Shown: positions 13,757 through 26,479 of the stretch, in pieces
Numbering within the stretch: position 1 is the first letter of the stretch
Layout: every line of letters begins with the position of its first letter
Source: Vicugna pacos
Lineage: Eukaryota; Chordata; Mammalia; Artiodactyla; Camelidae
NCBI RefSeq assembly: GCF_048564905.1
Contig: NC_133014.1
Coordinates: 5,341,136-5,405,135, forward strand
Reading direction: 5' to 3'
DNA: 64,000 nucleotides
The notes under the pieces: model-generated
The model's database searches: none
What the model saw: the letters and a program-made list of their open reading frames with translations, nothing else
Told to the model about the DNA's origin: nothing
Program-made: the position numbers and the translations under genes

Positions 13757-16264
13757 TCTGTTCTCTGAGCCCAGGACCCAGTACATTCTAGACGCGTGTA
13801 GTGTTGCCATCCAGAGGTCACAGGGAATGTTTACTTTGTCTGGAGGAAGGGACATAGACAAGGAAATGCCAGAGAGAAGGAGAAGGTCTTTGGTCAGCCT
13901 TGCCAAGATGCCAACTATTTTGTGGGTCTTTCTCAGTGTCTTCGGCCGCTGAACATCCTCACATCTGGATCAAATCTTTCCCTCAGTGGCAAGTGTGGCG
14001 CTGTGCTCACCATGCCCTTGGAGGAAAAAAGAAAATCTCTCTCTGTACCCAACCTCCTCCCTCAGGGAGCTGTGGGTCCCGTAGGATCCCCTTATGAGCC
14101 ATGTAGAACATACTCAAGAGTTGGGCTCTAGGATAACATTTCCAAACACACCGTGTCACCTGGGAAACTGCCAAGCTGGTGACAACCGCCACATCTGAGA
14201 GTCAAAGCCAAACATGAGGAAACCAAGCCCTCTGACTAATGCTGGTGGCATTTCATTTCACCTCTAAACCTCCAAGTGTGAGCTGGCAGGCTCCCAAAAC
14301 AGCATGAAGGATGGGTCTTGAAGAGCCGAAAGACCATAGACTCCCCACCCCACACCACCAGGGGCTGGAAAGCAAAGAGCAGAGGATGACCAGTGGGTGA
14401 GACTTTAGGCAGACGCCCAGCTATGTTCCTCCCCTTCATTCTGTTTCTCAGCCAGGAGGAGAAGTTGTGAAAGCTCCAGGGCACGTGTGTTCTAGTGTCA
14501 TCACCGGGATGGGAGGCGGCAGCACTAGGTTGGTCACCACGTTCTGTTCCTCTTTATAAAGTTGAGGAGGGGTCGTTGCTGTCGGGACTACCTCTTGGGT
14601 ACAGGAAGCCTGACGCAAACCCTTAAGCCCAGAGGAAGAAGTCTCTTTGCTCCACAGCGTTATGTTAACTCTGGATCGGTGATTGCACCATTTCTGATAA
14701 AGTTTGTGGATTTCAGCCATCCAGGGCTGCGGGATCAACCCCTGGGGCAGGCGACTGTTATCAGAGGATGTTTATAAAAAGGATGGATGACCTTATCACA
14801 GAGTAAGTCTGCTGCCTTTTGGGGCTGAGATTAAAACAACATAAAGAAACAAAAACCTCAACAAGAACCTAAAGGAAATTCCAAACGGTTTGCACTGTCG
14901 CTGGGGACAGTGTTGACTGAGACATTAAGAAAAACACGGTGTTCTTTAAAAAAAATATATCAAAACAAATGCGTCAGCCCTACAGTCAGAACAAGTGTAG
15001 TGTTAGAACTTTGGTCTGTTTGATGAAAGAGGACATGAGAGTATTGAGTTGGAGAAGAGAGGAAGAAGGAGACGACTGTGATCGCAAAGGCTAGAATAGA
15101 CTTGCCGGAGGGAAAGGGCAATGCGCCAGACCTATTTCTAAAGATCACCTGAGCTCTCGCTGCAGAGACAACTGAAAACGGGAGACCTGGAAGATCTGAG
15201 AGCAGACTGGGTGACCGCCCTGGAGGAGCCCAGAGTTAACAACTGCCAGGAGGTTCTCTCCTAAACTCAAGATGAGACAATAGCGTGTTTGGGAAATCGT
15301 CACTTAAAGACAGGTGAGGTGGTCCATGAATATCTGGATGGATCTGTGGATCAGGGTAGAATCTTTCAAACGCTGTTGGATGAGTTTCACAGTAGCAGAG
15401 AACACACCTACACAAAAACCAGTCATGGCACGTGCCCTTGGGAAGTTGGCAAAGGGATGTGGGGGCCAAGTCTTCAGGGGAAAATGGATCCCCAAGGGCC
15501 AAGCTGAGCAGCCCCGAAAGGGGTCCCAGAATGCCCCACCCACCACATCGCTGTCCCAGAAAGTGTCTGTCGACAAAGTTACCCCAGGAAGGTTGGTATG
15601 TTTCAGAACAATATGTAGCTACAAAAAGGAGAAGAAATTCCTTTGGTTGCACTGGCAACCCCTTCAGGTAAAGGAATTTCATGATGCATGTACCCTAAAA
15701 ATAGAACAAGAACATCAAACCCCGTGGGGCTATTTGATTTCATATATATTGTTTTTAAATGAAAGGAAGATTTTTCCATTCCTAGTAGGGAAGGGCGTTT
15801 ATAGGAGTTGACTTCATCTGGCAGTGACATCACCTCTGCCCCTGAACATAAGCGTAGACACAAAGCCCTCTGGCCACTAACATGTCCGGAGCTGGAGCTG
15901 CTCTTAACCTCGGAGTCCCAGGACGGGACACCGGAGGCAGCACCCTCTGCCCAGCTGATCACAGTGCTTCTCTCACTGTTTCGGGCACCCAGAAATTCCA
16001 GGTTAGCTACTTCACATACACACATCCAACCTTCTTTGAGAGCTCAATTGGTTTTCCTTTTTTTCTTCCTTTTCAGATTTTTTTTTTAATAAAAACCTGT
16101 TCACCACCCATGCACATTATGTTACATCACATCCCCTGGACAGTTAGCAACCTGACCTACCTCGTCAGTCACCTCAAGAGACAGAATCCCCTGCAGAATC
16201 TAACAGGAAACATCTCGAGGGACCCCAGGCCTCAGCCAGCCAGCCGCGCGAGGACCTGGAAGGC
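13757..16264. other. Intergenic, no gene recognised
   Basis: Unique sequence. Two GATA-type TTATCA motifs sit 35 bp apart at 14758 and 14793. An open frame of 165 codons at 15314-15811 overlaps other equally long frames and shows no domain. Confidence 0.5.
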
Positions 16265-16485
16265 AAACGAGCATGGCAGTTAAGAGCCGCGGCTTGGATT
16301 CCAAGCCTGCACCTCTCCGACTGCGCACCAGCCGTGTGACCCTGGGCAAGTCATGTAGCATCTCTAAACCTCAGTTTCCTATAAAGTGGAGGCAACTGTT
16401 ACAACTTCCTGAGATCATTGCAATGATAGGTGAGAAAATGCATGCTTGGACCGTAATAAAATATCACACATAGTAGTTACCTTTT
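16265..16485 (+). repeat. MIR SINE
   Basis: The MIR core is clear: 'ttaagagccgcggcttggat', a stretch equivalent to the tRNA-derived B region, then 'gtgtgaccctgggcaagtca' followed by tctctaaacctcagtttcct. Confidence 0.85.
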
Positions 16486-17984
16486 GTGTAATCAGGTATG
16501 GCCTGGGTTTTATTCATGTATTTGTTTAATCCAGAGAAGTTTCCAGCCCCATCTCGCCTAGAAGAGAAATGTTTACCTTGGAACAGAACTTTTTCTCTTC
16601 TGTAAGGTCAGCAGATGTCCTCGGGGATGTGATAACAGGTGAGCTGGGGATCACTGCCCTCAGCGGAGAATACAGTGCTCACAAAAGGTTCACTTCTGTT
16701 TCGATGGTAGAAGGGTGACCACTATGAGGCAGCAGACTTTGCTGCACAGAAACCTGAAGTTTCTACGGTCGGAGAGACTCCTCCCAGGGATTCCAAGGTA
16801 GGGAGGCAGTGGGGGCCCTGCGCAAGACCGTCTAGGTGGGAGTGTAGACTGTGACCAGTGTCCTCAGCACAGAGGTTGTACTTGGAAAACAACGAACACT
16901 GAGCCTGGAGAAGCAAACCCAAAAGGGCACCTCGGAGGCCAGTGAGCACATCCCGGCAGCAGCGGCCACTCCCAACACTGACCGTGTGGTGGAGGAACGC
17001 TGTGGCCTCAAGCACCCTCCACCCAACCGAACCGATGAAGCAGGTAGTATTTCTATAATAACTGGAAAGGATTTTTTTAATGAAGAAAAGTGTGCTATTA
17101 TTTAAGGATCTGCTTTGGACCAAAAAGCAAAATTGCATATTGAGTTGCAAAGCCAATCGAGGGGACATCCACTGAGGAGCAGAAGTCCCTCCCAGAAAGG
17201 CTCAGTGGGCTCTCAAATCTCAACGCTGTGGTCACAGTCTCCCGCCTGCTCTCAGATGACAGGAGCAAGAATCGTCCACGAGGGCCATCCGCCTGCACAC
17301 GGGGTGCACAGACAGGCATCCGACCTAAGCCAAGGTGGAGGGACCCCCCCAGGCTCAAAGCATCGGGCCGACCACTGCAGAGCCCTGAACAGACAGCTGT
17401 GAGGGAATGGACAGAAAGACCGCCCATGTCTCGCTTTTAAACACATTGCCTCGTGTTCAACGAGAGTCAGTTCCAGAGATTTACTCATAGGTCAGTCTTC
17501 CAGCTGACTCAAACTCACCTGACAGCTTATAAAGAAGAAAGGTTACAGTGTAGATTTCGTTCATGTCCCTTTTTCAATCACCACATCCTGCGAAGTAGTC
17601 TTTTTAGGAACTGGGGAATTGGACGAGTGGCTTCCAACTACCTTTTTTAGGGTCAGAAAGCCTGTCATACGAGGACAGGTGTTCAGCTGATACACTGTGA
17701 CATCAGCACGTGACAACCACGACACGTACCTTCCAGGCAGAGCTGAGAAGATCCACAACCATCTCCTACAGAATCAAAGATGTCGTCTCTTCAGCTGCAC
17801 CTGAATGTCCCACATCCCGAGGGCGAGGCTAACGTTCCTCTGTGCTCAGAGCAGCTGCTGAGATCAATGTGCACAATGTGGCCAAATGTACTAGTTGAAC
17901 ACAAAGAACATCCACAACTTCTTACCAAAAAAAGAGGCGGTAGGAAGAGAGGGTGTTGTACGTGGCAGTCAGTACTAGGGCTCC
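16486..17984. other. Intergenic, no gene recognised
   Basis: No exon, repeat or RNA gene was recognised in this stretch. Confidence 0.5.
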
Positions 17985-18185
17985 GTTATAGTGGCTGTCA
18001 TTTATTGAGACCTTTCTATGTGCTAGGCCCTGAGCTGAGCTCTTTACATCTATTCCCCCCGTTTGCATGCTGAAATCAACTCTGAGGTTACGGTATCATT
18101 AGCACCCTGCGGTAGAGGAGACTGAGGCGCAGAGAGGTATCGGATTGTCAGCCAAGGTCCAGGGCAGTAAAGCAGCTCAGGGCCT
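17985..18185 (+). repeat. MIR-type SINE
   Basis: The order of 'tcatttattgagacctttct', atgtgctaggccctgagctgagc, ctttacatctatt and gagactgaggcgcagagagg is that of a MIR element followed toward its 3' end. Confidence 0.8.
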
Positions 18186-18904
18186 CAGGAAGTGGACAAG
18201 CACAGGATGGGCGTGAGGTGGGCAGGAGAGCCAGGGCTGGGGGGCTTCACTGGGCCCAGTCTGGGGTCATTGTGGCGCCTGGGAAGGGCCATGTGTATCC
18301 AGACACGAGGTCAAGGTCTAGTGAACGGTCGGCCTCGGGACTGGCCGGGCAGGCAGCGCAGTCTGAGCAAGGACCCCGCTAGGCGGTGGTGGAGGCCAGA
18401 GCCGAGAAAGCAGCCGTGGCTGGCAGGGTCCCCCGGGTCTGCACATCCTTCCTGCGGCTACATGTGTGACAAGGCAACAGGCTCTTTCGAGAGTGCTGGA
18501 AATGGGACTCCTCCACACTTTGCGGGGAGTCTCCCGGGTCCAAAGTTTCCAATGTGATAAGGAGCCCAACTTTCTGAGCCCAGGGGGGTGCCTGGTGACT
18601 GCAACCCCATCCAGAAACGAATCATTCCGAAGGAGACCCCGCCAGCCCCTGGAACATGGCATGTTCTGTCCTTCCATTGCTGTCACCATCGTTAGCTCTC
18701 CCGGGCTGAATGTTGCTACAGGACAGAGGCTTTGCCAGGAATCTCAGTTTCGCTGCCCCCTTCGATCCTGCAGTGAGAAGCACCCCCGCCCCGCGATGCA
18801 GGTCAGACACCTGCAGCTTAACGAAGTAAGATAATGATGTGGGGTCGGGGGAGGGGACCGGCTGACACTCGGGTCTCCCGCCTCCGCCCACGCTCTTTCC
18901 TATT
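18186..18904. other. Intergenic, no gene recognised
   Basis: GC-rich unique sequence with several overlapping chance open frames on both strands. No domain was recognised. Confidence 0.5.
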
Positions 18905-19215
18905 ACTGTGTTCAGATACGCCTAACAGAGAATTTACCCCTTAAACCGTCTTTGAGGTTAGGCTCGGGGGCACCAAGTACTTTCACACTGCGCCGCAACC
19001 AGCTCCCCCTCCATCTCCAGAACTGTTTTCATCTTGCAAAACGGAAACTCTGTCCACATTCAACAATAATCCCCGATCCTTTCCCAGCCCGTGGCCCCCA
19101 CCCCCGGCCCCCGGCCCCCACCTTCTGTCTCTGGGGATCTGACTCCTCCACGCGCCTCATGTAAGTGAAGACGTACAGTTCTGTGCTAATTTCACTGAGC
19201 ATAATGTCCTCGAGG
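18905..19215 (-). repeat. Old L1 (L1M) fragment, antisense
   Basis: It contains 'ccatctccagaactgttttc', atcttgcaaaacggaaactctgt, and near the right end a gtgctaatttcactgagcat segment. This is the reverse complement of an L1M 3' region. A related copy lies near 30.05-30.2 kb. Confidence 0.7.
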
Positions 19216-19324
19216 CGGGGCAGGGCCACAGGGGAGGGCGGCTTCAATTCCATAAACCCAGGATCAGGGGCCTGGCGTTTCCCTGCTACCCTCAGGCCGG
19301 CACTCTTGACTTCACTGTGGGTGG

Positions 19325-19712
19325 CTTTCTGGCTGAATCGTGTCTCTCCCAGAACTCACAGTTTGGAGTCCTCACCCCCACCATAACTCAGAATATGATT
19401 GTATCGGCAGATACGGCCTTTCAGCGGGCAATTAAGGTTAAACCGGGTCACGTGCCTGGGCCCTAACCCCCTGTGACTGGTGTCCCTGCTAGAAGAGAGA
19501 TGCCAGGGATGGGTACACACCGAGGAGAGGCCACCTGCACACACAGCAGGAAGGCGGCCACCTGCACGCCAAGGAGAGAGGTCTCAGGAGAAACTGAACC
19601 TGCCAGCACCTTGACCTCGGACTTGCGGCCTCTGGAACTGAGAAAATAAACTCCCATTGTTTGCTCTCCCCAGTCTGTGGTGTTTTGTTATGGAGCCCGA
19701 CCTGACTGATAC
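19325..19712 (+). mobile_element. MLT1-like LTR (ERVL-MaLR), solo, fossil
   Basis: The order of segments matches MaLR LTRs: aatcgtgtctctcccagaac, a 'tttggagtcctcacccccac' stretch, ctgtgactggtgtccctgct, 'gccaaggagagaggtctcag', ccagcaccttgacctcggac and 'gtctgtggtgttttgttatg'. No internal retroviral sequence flanks it, so it is a lone LTR. Divergence suggests an age near the placental radiation. Confidence 0.8.
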
Positions 19713-20893
19713 AGGTGTGGCCACCTGTTACCAGATGTGAAAGGTCAAGGTCACAGAGCAGCTGTGGTCCATCCAACCTCAGTCCAATTTGTGGGCCCCG
19801 GGGCAGAGCGGTTACTTGATTCTACATTGATGTCTCATTCAGAGAAGGATGTGGTTTCTTCTAAGCCTGCCCGGGGTGCTGGCCATGCGTGACCTTTCAA
19901 AGTCCTGACTTTCCACTGAGACAGCCCTGCCGCTGGCCTCCACAGGGGCAGTTTCAGGGGTCCAACCTGCCTTGTTTTCACCAAGCTGCACACGTTCCCA
20001 TGGCCCGCAAGCCCGCAGAGACGTCACAGATCCGCCATCCCAGAGAATCATTCCCCGGCAGCCCACCTGCCGCCTTTCAGCACCGGGAGGGGGACACCTG
20101 CGAAACAAAGTAGCAGGGCCCCAGAAGCGAGCCCCCAGCCTGCAGGGGATGGCACAGCCTCCTTCACACAGTGACGGGGCTCCTGAGCCTCAGGTTCAGA
20201 GGGATTCGCCTCTGTTTCTCAACACTCCAGGTTTGAAGTTGTCACTATGAGGTGTCATAATGTATCTGTCACTTTTGCTTTTCAGCAAAAGAAGTAGAAA
20301 AAATTTTTCCTTTTTTTCCTGCCCATTCTAAGACATAAATTCTAAAACACAGCCTTCAGAAGGACCAGGGGAGGTGATGGACTTGAGAGGTGTTCAGGAG
20401 GGTGGAGAGGGCTGGGGGTGGAACTGTGGGTTCAGAGAGCTGGAGAGAAAGCCAGACACCTTATCCAGAGGAGAGGCTGAGATAAGCAGGCAATTTCTAG
20501 AAGAGTCTCAGCGAGGGCCACTCCAGATATTCAGAAAACACCCCAAAAGTGGCCTCGGAAATGTGTAACCCAGCACAGGGAATCTGAGCAAAACTGAGAC
20601 TACCCATTACTGGAAACAAGATTCATGAACTTTCGTGCAGGACGAGCTCAGAGGAGCATCAGCCACGTGGCTGAGAACACTGGTCCCCAGACAGATGTCG
20701 CAGCCGGAAGCCAGAGAGAGTACAGATATCATTTCCAGGCAGGGAAAAGGGTCTTCACGCTTCTTCAAAGAGCAGAGGAGAAATGAGTGTGGGGTGGGAG
20801 GAGTCATCATGAAGCCAAAGAGAATAGATTGGCATGAAATTGGAGGAGAGAAATTAAAGATGAGCTAAAAAGCAAAGGGAAAAATCTTGTTTC
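19713..20893. other. Intergenic, no gene recognised
   Basis: No exon or named repeat was recognised. The region ends at the target duplication of the L1 insertion to its right. Confidence 0.5.
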
Positions 20894-21606
20894 AAAAAGC
20901 AGCTCCAGATTCCTCAAAAGACTAGGAATAGGCTTACCGTATGACCCAGGAATCGCACTCCTGGGCTTGTATCCAGAAGGAACCCTACTTCAGGGTGACA
21001 CCTGCACCCCAATGTCCATAGCAGCACTATTTACAATAGCCAAGACATGGAAACAGCCTAAATGTCCATCAACAGGTGACTGGATAAAGAAGATGTGGTA
21101 TATTTATACAATGGAATACTACTCAGCCATAAAAACCGACAACATAACGCCATTTGCAGCAACATGGATGCTCCTAGAGAATGTCATTCTAAGTGAAGTA
21201 AGCCAGAAAGAGAAAGAAAAATACCATATGAGATCGCTCATATGTGGAATCTAAAAAACAAACAAACAAACAAACAAACAAAAACAAAGTGTAAATACAG
21301 GACAGAAATAGACTCATAGACAGAGAATACAGACTTATGGTTGCCAGAGGGGTGGAGGGTGGGAAGGGATAGACTGGGATTTCAAAATTGTAGAATAGAT
21401 AAACAAGATTATACTGTATAGCACAGGGAAATATACACAAAACATCATGGTAGCTCACAGAGAAAAAAATGTGACAATGAGTGTGTATATGTCCATGTAT
21501 GACTGAAAAATTGTGCTGAACACTAGAATTTGACACAACATTGTAAACTGACTATAACTCAATAAAAAAAAAAAAGTTAAAAAAAAAGAAAAAAAACAGC
21601 TCCAGA
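20894..21606 (+). mobile_element. 5'-truncated L1 insertion with target duplication
   Basis: The insert spans about 20910-21590. It contains the last part of L1 ORF2 (IYTMEYYSAIKTDNI, then TWMLLENVILSEVSQKEKEK, ending just before 21255) followed by the L1 3' UTR, an (AAAC)n run and an A-rich tail. The flanks aaaaagcagctccaga (20894-20909) and aaaaaacagctccaga (21591-21606) are a 16-bp target duplication with one difference, the mark of target-primed insertion. Confidence 0.92.
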
Positions 21607-22329
21607 CTCGAATGAGGAGCAGGCACGGGACGGGGGTGATGGCCTCACACTGCAGCTGAGCTGGGCCGGAGAAGGTTCTGTGTACCTACCATTCCAGGCC
21701 AGGGTCACCTTTACCGGGGAGGCACCCCCCCGAGGAACAGGGATCGTCTGGGCCTGTGAAAGATTGCCCTGTGCCTGGGAAACTGGATGGAGGAGAGGAA
21801 ACTGACCAAACGGAGGAAGTGGAAAGTGTCTGTGCACCCAGGCATTGTATCTCCCTCTTAATTCCTTCAAGAGTGACCAGGGGAAGTTCACGGGCACAAA
21901 GGGACTTGCAGTTGGCAGTGGACCCTGCGTCTTCTCTAATGCTGTTTTCCCCCCTGGTTATCAGATGATGCTGGCGGGGCTCACTTATTTTACTGAGCAG
22001 CTGTTTATGCATTAAATAGGTATTTATCAAACACCTGCTCTGGCCAGACACTGTGTGATATCACGGAAATGCACTGGTGAGAGAAACATTTAAGTTTCTC
22101 TTTAGCAGGGGATAGAGTTTCCCTTCTCTCCAAATCAACAAACGTGTGTTATCCCACTGCTGTGGGAGGCCTGCCCTACTGCCGATGGACCCTTCTATTC
22201 ACCCAAAACTCGCTTCCCTCCTGCCCCCATGGTAGCATCCTTCAGATCTTCTGTTTGGCTTGAACACCCATCATGGAACCTCTGGCTATGAGCCCCTGAT
22301 CCCACGTCCTAGCCATTGAGAAAATGGAC
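21607..22329. other. Intergenic, no gene; L2/MIR-type tail
   Basis: About 21985-22075 (ggtatttatcaaacacctgc, ctggccagacactgtgtga) resembles the common L2/MIR 3' tail in antisense. The rest is unassigned. Confidence 0.4.
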
Positions 22330-23260
22330 AGCATCTGATGTCCATCTCTTTCCCAACGCAAATGCTCCTGGGATCTCTACCCAGACTCTCCCTCCTTGCT
22401 AAGAAGGAAGCCTCTGTGTCTACAGCGAGCCCCTCCACCTGCGTGCTGATCTCTCAACCCCCAGCCCAGGATGCAGTCTTACCTCTCAAAGGTTCTTCCC
22501 TGTCTTGCATCTGTCTCTCTCAACTTCCTCCACCCAGTCTCTACCACGTTCTAGGCTCCCCACCATACCTGAAGCCTTTTGATGTTCATTTCCTATGACA
22601 CTGCTTCCCCCTCCTTTCCCTGCCCACGTTCTTAGAAGAGGGCTCTGCTCCAGCCTTCACACCCCACCCCCGCCGCACCCTGCTCCTTGGACACTCAGGT
22701 CTGATTCTGCAGAGCTACTTGGACTGCGAGTTAAAAGGCAACCGAAAACCTCCCGGCTGACATTCTGTTCTCCACTGGGACCACTTGACACCGTGACCGC
22801 TTCCTTTTTGAAACTCCACCGTGGCCTCTGAATCACCTCATTCCCCTCTTGGTCTCCCTCCTGCCACCTTGATGGCTCTTTGGAAGTTTCTTCACCAACT
22901 TCTCTCCCCATAAGCTCCAAATATCTGCCCTCACTTCCTTCTCCAGCGATTCTTACGGATTCCCACGACTCCAACTCAGCAAAGCCTGACAGTCGAGACC
23001 CATATCTAGGCGGGTCTTCATCTCACGCCTCCTAATGTCACCCTACCTGCCAGTCCCTCCTGCTCCCGCGCAGCACACGCTGTGCCCATCCAGCTTGTTC
23101 GTCACTCACTGACACACGGCCCGACTCAGGCCTTCATCCACTCAGCGGGAATATAGCTCTAGCTTCCTAATTATTCTCCATGTTTGTCCTAATCTTACTG
23201 TACTCAATTCAGTGTCCTTCTCAAAAACCAGCGATGGGTCCTTACAATACTGTCCAAATT
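22330..23260 (+). repeat. L2-like LINE fragment, sense
   Basis: Pyrimidine-rich sequence in which successive short segments follow plus-sense L2. The clearest is near the right end: 'tctcaaaaaccagcgatggg' and tccttacaat. The copy is diverged and may be two fragments. Confidence 0.4.
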
Positions 23261-24059
23261 CATTGCCTAAGAGTCTTCTCTTCGGATGCATGTCTCTGCT
23301 CCAAATCAGCTGTGGGTTTTGGAGACACTACTGACTTCTTTGAGCTTCTATATCCTTACCTCACAGTGCTGTTGTGGGAACAGTTGCCCAGGTTGTGCAC
23401 TGCACAAGTGTGCCCAGTCGATGGAGCAGGTGGAAACTGAAATCCAACCCATGCTCTAATCACCAAACCAATTCCCTGGCCTCGGCTGAGCCTGAGTCCA
23501 GTCAGAGGAGGGAGCACCTTTCCCTAATCACACTATTCCCAAAGGTATAGTAAGGATTGGGATTTATTCTTCAGCTCTTTGATATTCTTCCCCCTATCTG
23601 ACACTCAGACCCAAATATTCTACTTTTCCCAAATATGCCATGAACTTGAACATCCCAGTGTGTGTTTCCATAATCTCTGCAGCAGTGTCCACCTGGGGAA
23701 AGTCTCGTTCTCCAATGCCTCTTGGCCCGGGGAGGCTCTGTGAATCCCCCTCAGCTGGGAACGTCCTGTTTGGTCCCACATCCCGAGCACACATCTATTG
23801 AGCACTTACGTCGCTCTTGTTTGAACTGTGATTTTGATTAGGAATCTGTCTCCTCCATTTCTGGGTGATCTGATAGCAAGACACAGAGCAGAGCCCACTC
23901 ATAAAGCTGGTTTGAGCTCAGTACCCCTGGCAAACTCAGATCTGGATTTGTAGCTAAGCACTATTGGGTTGCAATTTGTAAAACGAAGGCAGAGGGCAGA
24001 CCTTAAGGAGGAAACATGTATATCCTGAAGGAGCCAGATGAAAGAAATATTTTAAAGTA
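23261..24059. other. Intergenic, no gene recognised
   Basis: Nothing recognisable beyond short chance frames. Confidence 0.5.
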
Positions 24060-24610
24060 AAGCAATAGTATACAATGACCATAGGCAAATTAGAAAAATA
24101 CAGATAAATAAAAAGAAGAGAAATCAAAATTACTTCTAATGCCTCCACCCAAAGTTGACTATTGTCATCACTTTGCTCTATAACCTTACAAATGTTATTA
24201 TATGTATAATGATTTACCCCAAAATTAGATAATTTTATTACCTATCTTTCTCACTTAGTTTCATGAGCATTTTCTGATGGTATGAAATATTTTTATAGAA
24301 TTATTATTTTTAATGTCTGCACAGTTTTCCACCAAATGGTCATACCATTATCTAAACATAGCCCAATTAGGTTGATCTTTATTTTTCTCTTTTATATCAC
24401 ACTGAAGTCAATATCTTTGTAATTAATTATTTGGTACAAAATAATTTTTCCCTTAAGAATAAATGCCTAGAAACAGAATTGCTGGGTCAATAGTTAGGTA
24501 CATTTTGAAACCTTTTGCTATCTGTAACTATTCCAACCTCCAACCTAATCATCCCATTTGAGATCAATGATTTGCCGATTTCACCAGCCTCACCAAAATG
24601 GGTGTTATCA
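24060..24610 (-). repeat. Old L1 (L1M) fragment, antisense
   Basis: AT-rich. It contains 'aacagaattgctgggtcaat' followed by agttaggtacattttgaaacc, and at the right end cctcaccaaaatgggtgttatca. These are landmarks of reverse-complemented L1M. Confidence 0.7.
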
Positions 24611-26028
24611 GATCACAGAATTTTAAAGCTGGAAATAATCTAAGCAATCTGCCCGAGGGTGGCATGCCTGTCTACCATTGGAATCAACGGGGGCTGAGGG
24701 CAAGGCACTGAGTATTTTTTTAAGCTCTCCAGGTGATTCTTCTGGGAAGCCAGGTTGCAGAAACATTAACATAGCCCAAACCCCACATTCGAGGCTTGAG
24801 GAAACTCAGGGCCAGGGAGAGGATGTAACTTAAATTGACCCAGGAAAGGAAGATAAACGAAAATGTATCCAAAAGATAAAGGAGAAGAAAATGATGCATT
24901 TAGGTGGAAAATTAAGTACATTTCCAACTGGTTGCTGACAGAGAACTGACAGTCCCTAGGTATTTATATTTATTTATATTTGAAATCTCATTCTAAGTCT
25001 GCAGACGATTTAAGAACACAGAGTGGACGGAATGATCATTTACCTTCCATCCCATGGAGAAGCCACTCTTAGCAAATCAATTCATGACCACTTGTTCATC
25101 TTAAAACTTGTATTTTTTTAAGCCTATCCTTACAAGAAAAGGGGAAAAGGGATACGGGTTCCCACCGATGAACTTCACATGAGTGGGGAATGAAAGACAC
25201 AAAAACCCATTTTTAAATGAAACTCAGCTCTGATGGTACACGTTAAGTAACTATTTCCTTGCGGGAAAAGGAAAAAGTGCACTTGCAAATTAAAACACTC
25301 CCCAGTAGCAGCAAAATACTGTGTTTGTTCAGCACGGAGAGAAGAATAACGTGCGTATGTGTGTGGTGGGTGGGGGAGCCGTGGAGACGAGGAGGAGGAG
25401 GGTGAAAAAACTAAGAAATTACACCTTAGATACAATGTTTTGTAGAGACCAGCTGAATCAGCGATTGCGACCCAGGGTGGCTTTAAGTTACCACTTTACA
25501 AGAAAAAGTGATTGTGGCATCTTTTTTTCTGAGAAAGGAAATGTTCTAAGAAAGGAAACAAAAGGGTTTTTTTCAGGATTTTTTTTTTTTGCTTTGCTTT
25601 GTTATTTACAGCTTTCAGGAGATACACACCACTTGTGGTTTTGAAAGTCTGAATTGCATGTCACTAAATTCATCTTACCAGTCCCACTGGTGAAATGAAG
25701 AGTTATTTCTTTCGTGCTCATCAACCAATGAGCAGCTCTGTAAGTGCAAACCCCCTTCACTGCCAAGAGCTGCCCAGATGGCGCCTCAGATCCCAAAGGG
25801 CTCAGTGCACAGAAGGGGCAGGGAGAGCGGATTCACTTTCACAGAGCAGCTCATGCTCCGGGTGAGTGTCTCCCTTCACTTCCCCTTCCTACAGGAGACA
25901 ATCAAAGAACAGCAATTTTCCTGGAAGCCGTCCTGCCAGCTGGTACAATGAGACCAAAGACAAGTCAATAGAGGTTGGAGAAACCAGAGCAGCTTCGTTC
26001 AGGAGATGCCCTCATCCCATTCCAGGGC
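24611..26028. other. Intergenic, no gene recognised
   Basis: A piece at about 24710-24760 ('ctctccaggtgattcttctg') recalls MER5-type DNA transposons but is too short to assign. No gene is seen. Confidence 0.4.
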
Positions 26029-26069
26029 GGTTATGCTAAACCTTCTGGTTATGCTAAACCTTCTGGTTT
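26029..26069. repeat. Tandem duplication, 18-bp period
   Basis: GGTTATGCTAAACCTTCT occurs twice head to tail (26029-26046 and 26047-26064), with a partial third unit. Confidence 0.97.
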
Positions 26070-26139
26070 ATTCTGCCCGATTTCCACAGGGCACATCAGA
26101 ATCCTCAGGTGACCACACCTGGAGGAAACTCCCCAGGTG

Positions 26140-26375
26140 GCTCTGGGGATTTTGCAACCTCAGTGCGATTGACATTTGGGCTGGTAATTCCTGAGCATTC
26201 CGGTTGGGGGCGCTGCTCTGTACATTGTAGGATGTTCGGCAACGTTCCTGACCTGTACTCACTTGATACCAGGAGCCACCCAAATCCTTCCAGTGATGAC
26301 AAGGAAAAATGTCTCCAGATGTTACCAGATGTCCCCTGGGGCAAATCCCCTCTCCTCAGGTTGAGAACCATATTC
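26140..26375 (-). mobile_element. MER20 DNA transposon (hAT-Charlie)
   Basis: On the minus strand the sequence runs from 'tggttctcaacctgaggaga' through ttgccccaggggacatctgg, 'catctggagacatttttcct' and 'catcctacaatgtacagagc' to ccaaatgtcaatcgcactgaggtt. This is the order of MER20 from end to end. It is a non-coding fossil DNA transposon. Confidence 0.85.
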
Positions 26376-26479
26376 TAGCAGAAGCTCTGTGCTGGGGGAC
26401 AGCATGCACAGGCAGGTGAGGGACGCATCAGAGATGGGGACCGAGCAGAGGCACAGACTGGAGAAAGGAACGTATTGTC

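Noticed and set aside
20967-21254. 95-codon frame with WYIYTMEYYSAIK
   Set aside because: It is the end of L1 ORF2 in a truncated element, not a host gene; the minus-strand frame at 54339-54647 has the same explanation.
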